DNA of 64,000 nt from JAPWJZ01 sp965279315. GTDB taxonomy: Bacteria; Pseudomonadota; Alphaproteobacteria; Micavibrionales; UBA2020. The notes below the pieces were generated by a model that was given only the letters and a program-made list of their open reading frames with translations, did not search any database and was not told the DNA's origin. Within the stretch, counting starts at the first letter, position 1. Every line of letters starts with the position of its first letter. The stretch covers positions 310,001-374,000 of the forward strand of contig OZ257145.1 of assembly GCA_965279315.1 (NCBI GenBank), given 5' to 3'. The position numbers and the translations under genes are program-made. Below, piece by piece: positions 36,432 to 44,445 of the stretch.

Positions 36432-36463
36432 AAAAAGGGGCCCTTTGCAGGGCCCCTTTTTTT
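36432..36463 (+). terminator. Rho-independent terminator after the 1162-residue protein gene
   Basis: Arms AAAAAGGGGCCC and GGGCCCCTTTTT form a 12-bp stem with a six-base loop, followed by T residues. The A-run on the other side lets it also end transcription of the entericidin-like gene that arrives on the minus strand. Confidence 0.92.
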
Positions 36464-36479
36464 ATCTGCCTTGAAGGGC

Positions 36480-36632
36480 TTAGTAGTTTTTGTTGTCGTG
36501 CGCGGCGTCTTTGATGGTGTCGCCAGCGGCTTCGATGTCTTTACCGGCGCCTTCGGTGGTGTTGCAGGCGGAAACGGCAAGCGTGCCCAGCAGGCAGAAG
36601 CAAATCAGGGCTTTTTTCAGGTTGTGGATCAT
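36480..36632 (-). CDS. Entericidin A/B-like small lipoprotein
   Basis: A 50-residue protein. The start HNLKKALICFCLLGTLAVSAC is a lipoprotein signal with a lipobox ending at Cys23. The mature part NTTEGAGKDIEAAGDTIKDAA is the classic entericidin pattern of a small amphipathic helix. Entericidins are small membrane lipoproteins studied as an antidote/toxin pair; their wider role in most bacteria is unclear. AAAGGAA lies upstream of the ATG. It sits next to a second small lipoprotein gene, separated by a terminator. Confidence 0.85.
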   Translation of the reverse strand: MIHNLKKALICFCLLGTLAVSACNTTEGAGKDIEAAGDTIKDAAHDNKNY

Positions 36633-36650
36633 GTCGGTCTTTCCTTTTCA

Positions 36651-36696
36651 AAAAAAATAAATGCAGGACAGCTCTCTAACGAGCCATCCTGCATTT
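36651..36696 (-). terminator. Rho-independent terminator between the two lipoprotein genes
   Basis: Arms AAATGCAGGA (36659-36668) and TCCTGCATTT (36687-36696) form a 10-bp stem with an inner GCTC/GAGC stem. A run of A on the plus strand at 36650-36658 gives the U-tract for minus-strand transcription, ending the mRNA of the upstream lipoprotein gene. Confidence 0.85.
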
Positions 36697-36718
36697 TTGT
36701 TCAATTATTTATTATTAA

Positions 36719-36934
36719 TTAATTGTAAGCGGAAGGAGCGCTGCTGTCGACGGGCGCATCAGCGGCCGGGGCGGACTGGCTAGCGGTACGGTCAGCTTCC
36801 ATATGGCTGTCGTTGCTGCCGGTCATGTCATGCCAGTCTTCTTTCATGCCGTCCCAGGTGCCGCTGCAAGCGGACAGGGGGAGTGCGCTTACAGCGATCA
36901 GGCCAAGGCACATCACGAATTTTTTGAAGTTCAT
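36719..36934 (-). CDS. Small lipoprotein of unknown function
   Basis: About 71 residues. NFKKFVMCLGLIAVSALPLSAC is a lipoprotein signal with lipobox LSAC. The mature protein is SGTWDGMKEDWHDMTGSNDS followed by a Ser/Ala/Pro-rich tail; SGTWDGMKEDWHDMTG is loosely like an entericidin helix. An ATG one codon earlier (36937) is equally possible. It lies between the sigma-factor operon and the entericidin-like gene on the same strand, so it could belong to either. No function can be given. Confidence 0.75.
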   Translation of the reverse strand: MNFKKFVMCLGLIAVSALPLSACSGTWDGMKEDWHDMTGSNDSHMEADRTASQSAPAADAPVDSSAPSAYN

Positions 36935-37012
36935 CACAGTCCAGTCTCCTTCGGGGGTTGTTGTTCACCGGAGGATAACAGGCTGCAGGCCAAAATCAAG
37001 GCTATGCGGGCA

Positions 37013-37642
37013 TTATGGCTGCGGCACTGGTTCGGCGCCCGGCACTTCACAACCGCCGCAGTCTTTGTCCTTGGGCGGCACGGCCTCTGTCTGGTCATAA
37101 TGCGGTGAGGGTGTGGAATGGCCTGCATCGCTGTCGCCACGGAATTTGTCGTCGTGGTCACCGCGCGGACGGCGGTCGTTACGTTTGCCACCCTTGGGCG
37201 GGCGGATTTTTTCCATTTCGATGCGGCCTTCGGGGGAGAGCCTGCCCGAAATTTCCTTGCGTGCGGCGCGCACGGTTTTCAGCAGCTCGGCCTTTTTCAA
37301 CGCCTCTTCACGGCCCGCCTTTTCGATTGCGATGCTATCGACGGGGTCGGCAGCGTGGGCGGCCTCCAGCCTTTCGCGTGCGGCCTCCAGTTCGTTGCGG
37401 CGCGTTTCCATTTCGGCTTCGTATTTACCTTTTACTTCCTCGAGGATCGCCCTGTCGGATTCAGACAGTTTCTTGCGCAACATTTCATCACGCTTGCGCC
37501 ATTCGGCGCGGCGGTCATCGGAGGGTGACGGTTTCTGCGCTGCGTTGCTGGCGCGGTCGCCCAGCATCAGGCCGCCCATGAACAGGTTGCCCGCAAGGGA
37601 TAAAAACAACATGCCGCCCAATACGGCCGCCAGCTTGTTCAT
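37013..37642 (-). CDS. Periplasmic heavy-metal-sensor-like (CnrX/Spy-type) protein
   Basis: 209 residues, with one N-terminal membrane segment (AAVLGGMLFLSLAGNLFMGGLML) and the rest predicted periplasmic. The middle is a long charged helical region (about 45-145) with ERLEAA and ARKEISGRLSPEGR, the pattern of the CpxP/Spy/CnrX metal-resist family. The tail is low-complexity with His and a CGGC pair that might bind metal. It begins one base after the stop of the anti-sigma-like gene. In comparable operons such a protein senses metal or misfolded protein and controls the sigma factor. The signal it senses here is unknown. Confidence 0.72.
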   Translation of the reverse strand: MNKLAAVLGGMLFLSLAGNLFMGGLMLGDRASNAAQKPSPSDDRRAEWRKRDEMLRKKLSESDRAILEEVKGKYEAEMETRRNELEAARERLEAAHAADPVDSIAIEKAGREEALKKAELLKTVRAARKEISGRLSPEGRIEMEKIRPPKGGKRNDRRPRGDHDDKFRGDSDAGHSTPSPHYDQTEAVPPKDKDCGGCEVPGAEPVPQP

Positions 37643-38110
37643 TTAAAAAATCTCCCCGTTCGTGCCATAGGCATAGGTATCGGCGCTGGCCAATACCTGT
37701 TCCTCTGCCACATAGGATGGATCGAGAGGGATATAGGATTTCGGCTGCGGGTTAAAGCCCGCCAGAAAGCCGACCAGCGCGATCACCATCAGGCCGCCGG
37801 ACGGCGCGAAAATCCATGACGGCTTCCATGCCGTATTCTGTGCGGCGATAACGGTCGCCACTTTCGGCGCGGTCGCCGGAGATTGCGCCGTCAGTCCTTG
37901 CAGGATGCGTGCCTCCAGCGCCGGCATGTCGCCGATGCGGGGTGTGTATTCGCGCAGTTGCGCATCCGCCAGCAGCTGCTTTTCAAACAGCGCGGCAGCA
38001 TCCGTGTTATCCTTCATGAAGGAGACAGCGGACTTGACCAGCGCCTGCGGCCAGCGCGACAGGTCGGCGGAATAAAGATCCACATTGTTCCTGAATTCGT
38101 CGAGTGTCAT
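37643..38110 (-). CDS. Putative anti-sigma factor-like membrane protein
   Basis: 155 residues with a soluble N-terminus of about 95 residues, one membrane segment near 98-116 (WIFAPSGGLMVIALVGFLAGF) and a short periplasmic tail. The N-terminus contains DLYSADLSRWPQAL, a motif I associate with small proteins next to ECF sigma factors in alphaproteobacteria. Topology (cytoplasmic N-terminus able to hold a sigma factor, single helix, periplasmic tail) fits an anti-sigma factor. Its start overlaps the sigma gene stop as ATGA. No zinc-binding HxxxCxxC motif is present, so it would not be of the ZAS type. Confidence 0.68.
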   Translation of the reverse strand: MTLDEFRNNVDLYSADLSRWPQALVKSAVSFMKDNTDAAALFEKQLLADAQLREYTPRIGDMPALEARILQGLTAQSPATAPKVATVIAAQNTAWKPSWIFAPSGGLMVIALVGFLAGFNPQPKSYIPLDPSYVAEEQVLASADTYAYGTNGEIF

Positions 38111-38760
38111 GACCGTTCCTCCACTAACTTGTCGCGCAGGTAGCGGCGTGACCGCACCAGCAATGATTCAATCGCGCCGACGCTGATACCCAGCATGTCG
38201 GCCGCTTCCTTGTTCGAGTACTCTTCGTAGAAACACAGAACGAATGCGGAGCGTTGACGCTCCGGCAATTCGCCGAGGGCCGCCTGTACGCGTTTGGACT
38301 GTTCGTGCTGTTCCATGCGGCCATCCGCGCCCGGCGTGCTGTCAACCGGTTCGGGGATGTCATCGATATTGGAAAAGCGGTTCTTGCGCTTTTCGTCGAT
38401 GCAGAGGTTAAGCACGATGCGGTAAAGCCAGGTCGTGAATTTCGCGCCGGACTTGGACGGTTCTTCCCAGTCCTTGGCGTGTTTCCAGACGCGGATAAAG
38501 GCTTCCTGCGCGACGTCTTCGGCCGCCAGCGTCCCGCCCATGATGCGGGTCGCAAGGCGCACGGTGCGCGCCAGATGGCGGTGCATGAGCTTTTGGAAAG
38601 CCCGCTGGTCGCCCCCGGCAATATGGCGCATAAGGTCGGCATCGTCCTTCGCCTCGTCGGTTACGTGACTGAATGGGGCCTGTTCTTGCATCCGCTCACT
38701 TGTTGAAAACATTGTTTTTCTACTGCTGCCCTCGGAAGTTAAACGGTTTTCCGGCCTCAT
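38107..38760 (-). CDS. ECF-type RNA polymerase sigma factor
   Basis: 217 residues. Region 2 is seen in FQKLMHRHLARTVRLATRIMG and AEDVAQEAFIRVWKHAKDWE (core binding and -10 recognition). Region 4 is ALGELPERQRSAFVLCFYEE then SNKEAADMLGISVGAIESLLVRSRRYLRDKL, a helix-turn-helix for the -35 element. Regions 1.1 and 3 are absent, as in ECF factors. The ATG at 38760 is kept but ATGs at 38712 or 38691 are possible, since family homology starts near DDADLMRHIAGGD. It is the first gene of a three-gene operon and is divergent from a Spy-like gene. Which promoters it reads is unknown. Confidence 0.92.
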   Translation of the reverse strand: MRPENRLTSEGSSRKTMFSTSERMQEQAPFSHVTDEAKDDADLMRHIAGGDQRAFQKLMHRHLARTVRLATRIMGGTLAAEDVAQEAFIRVWKHAKDWEEPSKSGAKFTTWLYRIVLNLCIDEKRKNRFSNIDDIPEPVDSTPGADGRMEQHEQSKRVQAALGELPERQRSAFVLCFYEEYSNKEAADMLGISVGAIESLLVRSRRYLRDKLVEERS

Positions 38761-38922
38761 TCCATTGTTGTCACGGGCGGCAGGCGCAATTCCTGCGCGA
38801 ATTCCTTATAAATTTACATAAATTAACGCAGGGTTTCCCCCTGTTTTCCGTGATAAAGAGCAGATACAATGCCCCCAAGGCTCGGAATTACATATTTCCT
38901 ATTATAATCAAAGGAGTACCAC

Positions 38923-39507
38923 ATGACTTCCCTGAAACTTTCCTACCTGTCGATCCCCCTGTTTGCCCTCGCGCTGACATCCTATGTTGCGACGGCTGCT
39001 GTGGCCGAAGAAGCCATGACTGCCAAGCCCGCCGCCGAATCCGGCAAGGATGGCGGCAAGGCTGCCAAGCGCGACTGGCACAAAGGCGCCAAGCATGGCG
39101 GCATGATGATGACGGGCGAGGAGCTCGACAAACTGGAAGGCATGTCGGCGGTTGAGCGCAAGGCGTATTTCGAGCAACGCCATGCGGAATTCGAAAAAAT
39201 GTCGAAGGAAGAAAAAGAAGCCAAAATGGCCGACCGCAAAAAAGCGTTCGAAGCCATGTCGGATGACGACAAAAAGGCATTGAAAGAACGTAACGACAAG
39301 TTCCGTGAAAAAATCGGTGCCGAAAAGAAAAAGGAAATGGAAGAATTCCTGAACACCCTGACGCCCGAACAGCGCGCGAAATGGGATGCGATGCAAAAAG
39401 ACAAAGACCACCGCTGGGGCGGCAAGCATGGCAAGCACGGCGATAAAGGTGAAAAAGGCGATAAGGATAAAGGCGGCGAACCCGCCCCCTCCGACAAGGC
39501 CGAATAA
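38923..39507 (+). CDS. Exported Spy-like charged helical protein
   Basis: 194 residues. A signal peptide (SLKLSYLSIPLFALALTSYV to about residue 28) sends it to the periplasm. The mature protein is very rich in Lys, Glu and Asp: repeated helical units such as MSAVERKAYFEQRHAEFEKM, MSKEEKEAKMADRKKAFEAM and MSDDDKKALKERNDKFREKI look like a four-fold repeat of about 20 residues starting with MS. LTPEQRAKWDAM is the LTxxQ signature of Spy/CpxP chaperones. A Gly/Lys/His tail follows. It is divergent from the sigma operon and is a natural candidate for its target. AAGGAG precedes the ATG. Confidence 0.78.
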   Translation: MTSLKLSYLSIPLFALALTSYVATAAVAEEAMTAKPAAESGKDGGKAAKRDWHKGAKHGGMMMTGEELDKLEGMSAVERKAYFEQRHAEFEKMSKEEKEAKMADRKKAFEAMSDDDKKALKERNDKFREKIGAEKKKEMEEFLNTLTPEQRAKWDAMQKDKDHRWGGKHGKHGDKGEKGDKDKGGEPAPSDKAE

Positions 39508-39523
39508 GCCTTAGAAAACAGAT

Positions 39524-39570
39524 AAAGGCCGCGGGCCGGGGTTTTCCCCTTTCCCGCGGCCTTTTTTTTT
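39524..39570 (+). terminator. Rho-independent terminator after the Spy-like gene
   Basis: Arms AAAGGCCGCGGG and CCCGCGGCCTTT make a perfect 12-bp stem followed by a T-run to 39570. Confidence 0.93.
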
Positions 39571-39585
39571 GCGTATAGTCGGAGC

Positions 39586-40362
39586 ATGTCACGCACCAGC
39601 ATCAAATACAAATTCGATAATGGCCGCAGCCAGAAACTGGCCGGCATCATCGACATGCCGGGTGGCGAGCCTGAATTTTTCGGCATCTTCGGCCCCTGCT
39701 TCACCTGCCCCAAGGAATCGCACGCCGCCGCCAAGGTCTGCCGCCACATGGCAGATAACGGCGTCGCCATGCTGCGCATCGACGTTACGGGACAGGGCGA
39801 AAGCGAAGGCGTTTTCGCAACCGAGAATTTCACGACGCGCGTGCAGGATATCATCGCGGCCAGCGCCGCGCTTGCCCGCGATTATCAGGCGCCGAAATTA
39901 TTGATCGGCCATAGCATCAGCGGCACGGCGTCGCTGGCCGCCGCCAAATCTCTGACGGACCTGCAGGCAATTGCCACGATTGGATCGCCACGCGACCCGG
40001 CCAGCATCATCGAAAAATTCCGTCGCCAGAAACTGATCACCGACAAGGGCGGTGATGACATGGAGATCATGGTCATCAACCAGCGCGTCGCGTTCAAGAA
40101 ATCATTCATCGACGACATGCTGGCACAGAACGTTGCTGCGGATACCGCAGCCATCGACAAAAAGCTGTTCGTGTTCCACGCGCCCCACGACAGCATTGTC
40201 ACCGCGGATAATGCGCAGGACATTTACGACCGCGCGGTCAATGCAGATCGTGAACTTGTCATGCTTGATGCAGCCGCGACGCATTTGTTTGAAAACAGAA
40301 AGGAGGATGCGGCCTTTGTTGCCGACACCCTCCTGGACTGGTTCATGATGCACCTGAAATAA
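39586..40362 (+). CDS. Alpha/beta hydrolase (YcjY-like)
   Basis: 258 residues, no signal peptide. The oxyanion region is GIFGPCFTCPKESHAAAKV, RIDVTGQGESEG follows, and the nucleophile elbow LIGHSISGTA places Ser110. A later FHAPHDSIV gives the likely Asp and DAAATHLFEN the His. The Cys-Thr-Cys stretch (FTCPKES) near the active site is typical of the alpha/beta hydrolases often linked with OsmC proteins. No osmC is next to it here. The substrate is unknown. It lies 78 bases after the Spy-like gene behind a terminator, so it should have its own promoter. Confidence 0.85.
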   Translation: MSRTSIKYKFDNGRSQKLAGIIDMPGGEPEFFGIFGPCFTCPKESHAAAKVCRHMADNGVAMLRIDVTGQGESEGVFATENFTTRVQDIIAASAALARDYQAPKLLIGHSISGTASLAAAKSLTDLQAIATIGSPRDPASIIEKFRRQKLITDKGGDDMEIMVINQRVAFKKSFIDDMLAQNVAADTAAIDKKLFVFHAPHDSIVTADNAQDIYDRAVNADRELVMLDAAATHLFENRKEDAAFVADTLLDWFMMHLK

Positions 40363-40365
40363 CGT

Positions 40366-41574
40366 TTACGGGCTCTTGGGCTTGTTATCGTTCGGGGCGG
40401 CCGGTTTCTGGCCGGGGTTTTTCCCGCTGGAAAAATCAATCATCGCATCGCGGAAGGCACGGCGCAGGCCATCCATTTCCGGTTCTTTTTCCAGTTTACG
40501 TTTCATCATCTTTCCCGCATCGGCGCCGATTTTTTTTAGCTCGTCGGGTGTTTTGCTCTGCGGAAGGTCGGTCGGCGCATATAACCTGAATGCGCTAAAA
40601 TACCGCCGGCAGGCATCCAGCACAGACGGTGATTCCGTTTTCGCGCCGATCTCGCAGGTTTTGGCCAGCGAGTCCATCGCGCGATCGCCGTCATGCGTCT
40701 TGTTGGCAATCGCGGCTTTCGATACCGCCAGCGTTTCGGCGAAGGCCTGCTGCATGTTGTACTCCGCATCAACCGACAAATGTCGGCGCTGCGCGATATC
40801 CACCGCGAGGTCGCGGGTTTGTGCGGGCGTCAGGTTCACAAGTTTGCCCTGCTTGTTCAGTGCAATCACTTCGTCGAGCGCGGGGCTGGTCCAATGGACA
40901 ACATCGCCTTTGTGCACGGCGTTGAAATTGCGCAGCTCGCTCACGAATGCGGGGAATTCGCTGTGTGCGCCGTAACGCTGGTAATGGCGGATCATGGAAT
41001 AACAATCGGCCTCGCATTCGGCGCGGTTGCCGATGCTGGATGTCTTTGCGCTTTGCTTGTTGATGCTGAGCATGGTCAGCGCATGGCCCAGTTCGTGGTC
41101 GAGCACGTAACGCTGCCACATTTCGGTATTGTTGAAATCATCCTTCATTGCGGGATAGCGCGCATTCGAATTCGGGCCCACGCTGTGGCCGGTGAAGAGC
41201 GCCTTTAATTTCTGCGCCGTGAATTCCTCGCCTGCGGGCATCACGATACGCCCGTAAATGACGGCCTCCGCCTTGCGCACGAACGGGCCGTCGGTGATGT
41301 TGACGCTCATCGGTATTTTCTTCATGAACGCCGTTTCGCCAAGCGAACGGGCGAAGGGCACCATCGCGCCCTTGTTCGCGGCCTGAAGGTCATCCAGCGC
41401 GCCGGAAATCAATTTCACGGCTTCCTTGCCATTCGCGGCTGCCTGCGGGTTCAGGATGAACACGTCTTTTTGGTGCTGCGGAAATTCGCGGTAAAATTCG
41501 GCAATCGCGGCCGTGTAGTCCAGCACCGGGCCGCCTGAATCGGCATCGGGGGCGCGGTTGGGAACAGCGTTCAT
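40366..41574 (-). CDS. Putative zinc metallopeptidase with HELGH motif
   Basis: 402 residues of a family I do not recognise. The segment YVLDHELGHALTML gives a zincin motif HExxH (His160, Glu161, His164). About 22 residues later RAECEADCYSMI offers Glu186 or Glu188 as third zinc ligand and an EAD pattern seen in many gluzincins. No signal peptide or membrane segment is seen, so it is cytoplasmic or exported by another route. The rest is mostly helical, and the C-terminus is Lys/Pro-rich. CAGGAGATG lies just upstream of the ATG. Neighbours are unrelated, so no partner can be named. The peptidase reading rests on the motif alone. Confidence 0.68.
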   Translation of the reverse strand: MNAVPNRAPDADSGGPVLDYTAAIAEFYREFPQHQKDVFILNPQAAANGKEAVKLISGALDDLQAANKGAMVPFARSLGETAFMKKIPMSVNITDGPFVRKAEAVIYGRIVMPAGEEFTAQKLKALFTGHSVGPNSNARYPAMKDDFNNTEMWQRYVLDHELGHALTMLSINKQSAKTSSIGNRAECEADCYSMIRHYQRYGAHSEFPAFVSELRNFNAVHKGDVVHWTSPALDEVIALNKQGKLVNLTPAQTRDLAVDIAQRRHLSVDAEYNMQQAFAETLAVSKAAIANKTHDGDRAMDSLAKTCEIGAKTESPSVLDACRRYFSAFRLYAPTDLPQSKTPDELKKIGADAGKMMKRKLEKEPEMDGLRRAFRDAMIDFSSGKNPGQKPAAPNDNKPKSP

Positions 41575-41768
41575 TTGGCATCTCCTGAAAGTGTGTGTGC
41601 AGGTATTTTAGGCAGGAGAAAAACGGCTGTATATAATTTATTACTGTAATTAATACAGCTTTAATTTTTTATTCCAAGTTTAAGGAAATAATTTTCGCCC
41701 ATTTTGTGCCTCTTTGGGCTGGTATCAGGGAGAACAGCGGCAGCAAACCGCCAGTTAGAAACGGCGCC

Positions 41769-43151
41769 TCACTTTACCTTTTCCATCACCTTGCGGAACT
41801 TGGCGAGGATCTGTTCTTCGCGCTTGTGATGGCGGTTTTTGACGACCCAGCGGCCGCCGGACATCACATCCTTCACCGGATTGCTGTTGGACGCGAAAAT
41901 CGCGGCGTCCAGAATATGGTCGCGCAGCTTGCCGGTCATGAAGGGCAGGTCGGGATCCAGCACCACCACGTCCGCGCGGTGGCCGATTTCAATGCGCCCC
42001 GCCTTGCGCCCCAGCGCGCGCGCGCCGCCGGCCAGGCAACGGTCATAAAGCGTCGCACCGACGGAGGGGATATCGTGGTCCTTGATCAGCGTGCGTTCGC
42101 GGTAAACCAGACGCTGGATATATTCCAGCCAGCGCAGCTCTTCGGCGACGCTGACGGTGATGTGGCTGTCGGAGCCGATCGCAAACGCCCCTCCTTCGTT
42201 GAAGTATTTCACCAGCGGGAAAATGCCGTCACCAAGGTTCGCTTCCGTCGTCGGGCACAGCCCTGCAACCGCGCCGGATTTCGCCAGCCCCCTGATTTCT
42301 TCGTCATTCACATGCGTGCAGTGGATCAGGCACCATTTGTCATCAATCGCGCCGTTTTCCAGCAACCATTCAACGGGACGTCGTTGCGACCATTCAAGGC
42401 AGCCCTCCACTTCCCCCGTCTGCTCCGCCGCATGGATATGGATGGGCGCATCGGGCAGCAGGCGGCGCACGGCGCGTGTGCCTTCATGCAGCATGGCAGG
42501 CGATACGGCGCGCAGGGAATGGTGCGCAAGGCCGATTGTCACCTGCGGCGTATTTTTGAATTCGCCGTGCAACTCCTCGATAATCCGCATCAGCGCGGGC
42601 ACGGTGTTGATGAAGCGGCGCTGCCCTTCGGCGGGCGGCGTTTCACCAAAGCCGCCATAAGCATATAAAGATGGCAAATGCGTGATGGCGATGCCCGTTT
42701 CCAGTGCCGCCTGAATGACTTCCTGAGACATGACCGATTTGTTCGCATAGGGCTGGCCATCCATCTGGTGATGGATGTAATGGAATTCACCGACGGAGGT
42801 ATACCCCGCCTTCAGCATATCCACATAGCATTGCGCCGCCAGCGCCTGCATGTCCTCCGGTTCCAGAAAAGCAAGGAAGCGGTACATGGTGTCGCGCCAG
42901 CTCCAGAACGTGTCTTTCTTGCCGGATGCGCGCTCGGCCAAGCCAGCCATGGCACGCTGGAAGGCGTGACTGTGAATATTGGGCATGCCGGGCACCAGCG
43001 GCCCCTTGATAATCTCGACATCGCCGTTATTTGCAGGTTCGGTCTTGTGGCTGTCCACGCCCACGATCCAGCCTTCCTTGTCGATCTCGACAAGGACGTT
43101 ATCGGCCCAACCATCGGGCAGCAGGGCCGTTTCTGCAAACAGGGTCGTCAC
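41769..43151 (-). CDS. hutF: Formimidoylglutamate deiminase
   Basis: Converts N-formimidoyl-glutamate to N-formyl-glutamate plus ammonia. It is an amidohydrolase of 460 residues: metal-binding PNIHSHAFQRAMAGLAERA near the N-terminus, GEFHYIHHQMDG and IHIHAAEQTGEVEGC for further ligands, and IGSDSHITVSVAEELRWLEY near the C-terminus. The start is GTG with AGGG upstream. With hutG it forms the two-step route to glutamate and formate. It faces away from hutI, with 62 bases between the two starts, so a common control region is likely there. Confidence 0.93.
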   Translation of the reverse strand: MTTLFAETALLPDGWADNVLVEIDKEGWIVGVDSHKTEPANNGDVEIIKGPLVPGMPNIHSHAFQRAMAGLAERASGKKDTFWSWRDTMYRFLAFLEPEDMQALAAQCYVDMLKAGYTSVGEFHYIHHQMDGQPYANKSVMSQEVIQAALETGIAITHLPSLYAYGGFGETPPAEGQRRFINTVPALMRIIEELHGEFKNTPQVTIGLAHHSLRAVSPAMLHEGTRAVRRLLPDAPIHIHAAEQTGEVEGCLEWSQRRPVEWLLENGAIDDKWCLIHCTHVNDEEIRGLAKSGAVAGLCPTTEANLGDGIFPLVKYFNEGGAFAIGSDSHITVSVAEELRWLEYIQRLVYRERTLIKDHDIPSVGATLYDRCLAGGARALGRKAGRIEIGHRADVVVLDPDLPFMTGKLRDHILDAAIFASNSNPVKDVMSGGRWVVKNRHHKREEQILAKFRKVMEKVK

Positions 43152-43213
43152 GGGCTATCCCTCGCGCGTAAAATTTACTATAAAGATAATATAGCGGGGG
43201 AAACGCCAAATCA

Positions 43214-44437
43214 ATGTTCGACACTCTTTGGAAAAATGTCACCGCAGCGACAATGGCGGGCGATGGCTTTGGCATTATCAATAACGCCGCCATCGGTATT
43301 GCAGCCGGCAAAATTTCCTTTATCGGCCCGGCTTCCGCACTGCCTAAGCCTGCTGACCAGCTATGCGACTATGTTTTCGATGCCGGTGGCCGCGTGGCGA
43401 CACCGGGCCTGATCGACTGCCATACCCACCTTGTTTACGCGGGAAACCGCGCCCATGAATTCGAACAGCGCCTACAAGGCGTGTCGTACGAAGACATTGC
43501 GCGCGCGGGCGGCGGCATTGCCTCGACCGTCAGGGCGACGCGCGAGGCGACCGAAGACCAGCTGTTCGACCTTGCGCTGCCGCGCCTGCGCAGCCTGTTT
43601 TTGGATGGCACGACAACGGTCGAGGTAAAATCGGGCTACGGCCTTGATTTTGAATCAGAGCGCAAGATTTTACGTGTCGCGACACGCCTGCGCGATGAAG
43701 CGGCCTTCCGCGTCCAACGCACCTTCCTGGGCGCCCATGCCGTGCCGCCGGAATTCAAGGGGCGCACGGATGAATATGTGGATACCGTCTGCGACATGAT
43801 GAAAAAGCTACATGCCGAACAGCTGATCGATGCCGTAGATGCCTTCTGCGAAAATATCGGATTTACATTGCAGCAGACGCGCAAAATTTTCGATGCCGCA
43901 AAATCCCTTGGCCTGCCCATCAAGCTGCATGCCGAACAATTGTCGGATATGTCGGGCGCACAAATGGCAGCCGAATATGGCGCGCTTTCCGCGGACCATC
44001 TGGAATATGTTTCCGAGGCAGGCGTTGCCGCGATGGCGAAATCTGGCACGGTTGCGGTGCTGCTGCCCGGTGCTTTTTATTACCTGCGTGAAAAAACACT
44101 GCCACCAATTGCGCTATTCCGCCAATACGGCGTGCCCATGGCAATCGCAACGGATCACAACCCGGGTACATCACCCACGCTCTCGCCTGTTTTGATGCTC
44201 AACATGGCCTGCACGCTCTTCCGGATGACCCCTGAAGAGGCTCTTGCAGGACTCACACGCAACGCCGCGAAAGCGTTGGGATACGACAAAATTTGCGGCA
44301 CGCTGGAGGTTGGCAAGTCAGCCGATATGGCGCTCTGGGATATCGCGCATCCGCGCGAGCTCGCTTATAGCTTCGGTCATAGCCCCTGCCACGGTATCAT
44401 GATCGGCGGCGACTGGCACCCGCAGGAACCGGAATAG
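43214..44437 (+). CDS. hutI: Imidazolonepropionase
   Basis: Opens the imidazolone ring to give N-formimidoyl-glutamate. It is an amidohydrolase of 407 residues: TPGLIDCHTHLVYAGNRAHEFEQR (metal ligands and substrate Arg), KSGYGLDFESERKILR, TFLGAHAVPPEFKG, KLHAEQLSDMSGAQMAAEYGA and ATDHNPGTSP. All are standard for HutI. It precedes a secreted hypothetical gene by eight bases on the same strand. No good ribosome-binding site is seen close to the ATG; GGGGGAAA lies about 13 bases upstream. Confidence 0.95.
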   Translation: MFDTLWKNVTAATMAGDGFGIINNAAIGIAAGKISFIGPASALPKPADQLCDYVFDAGGRVATPGLIDCHTHLVYAGNRAHEFEQRLQGVSYEDIARAGGGIASTVRATREATEDQLFDLALPRLRSLFLDGTTTVEVKSGYGLDFESERKILRVATRLRDEAAFRVQRTFLGAHAVPPEFKGRTDEYVDTVCDMMKKLHAEQLIDAVDAFCENIGFTLQQTRKIFDAAKSLGLPIKLHAEQLSDMSGAQMAAEYGALSADHLEYVSEAGVAAMAKSGTVAVLLPGAFYYLREKTLPPIALFRQYGVPMAIATDHNPGTSPTLSPVLMLNMACTLFRMTPEEALAGLTRNAAKALGYDKICGTLEVGKSADMALWDIAHPRELAYSFGHSPCHGIMIGGDWHPQEPE

Positions 44438-44445
44438 GAATTTTC

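Noticed and set aside
41575..41768. Possible terminator or small gene before hutF
   Set aside because: Only a weak GCTGTAT/ATACAGC stem in A+T-rich sequence; more likely the promoter area of the metallopeptidase gene.
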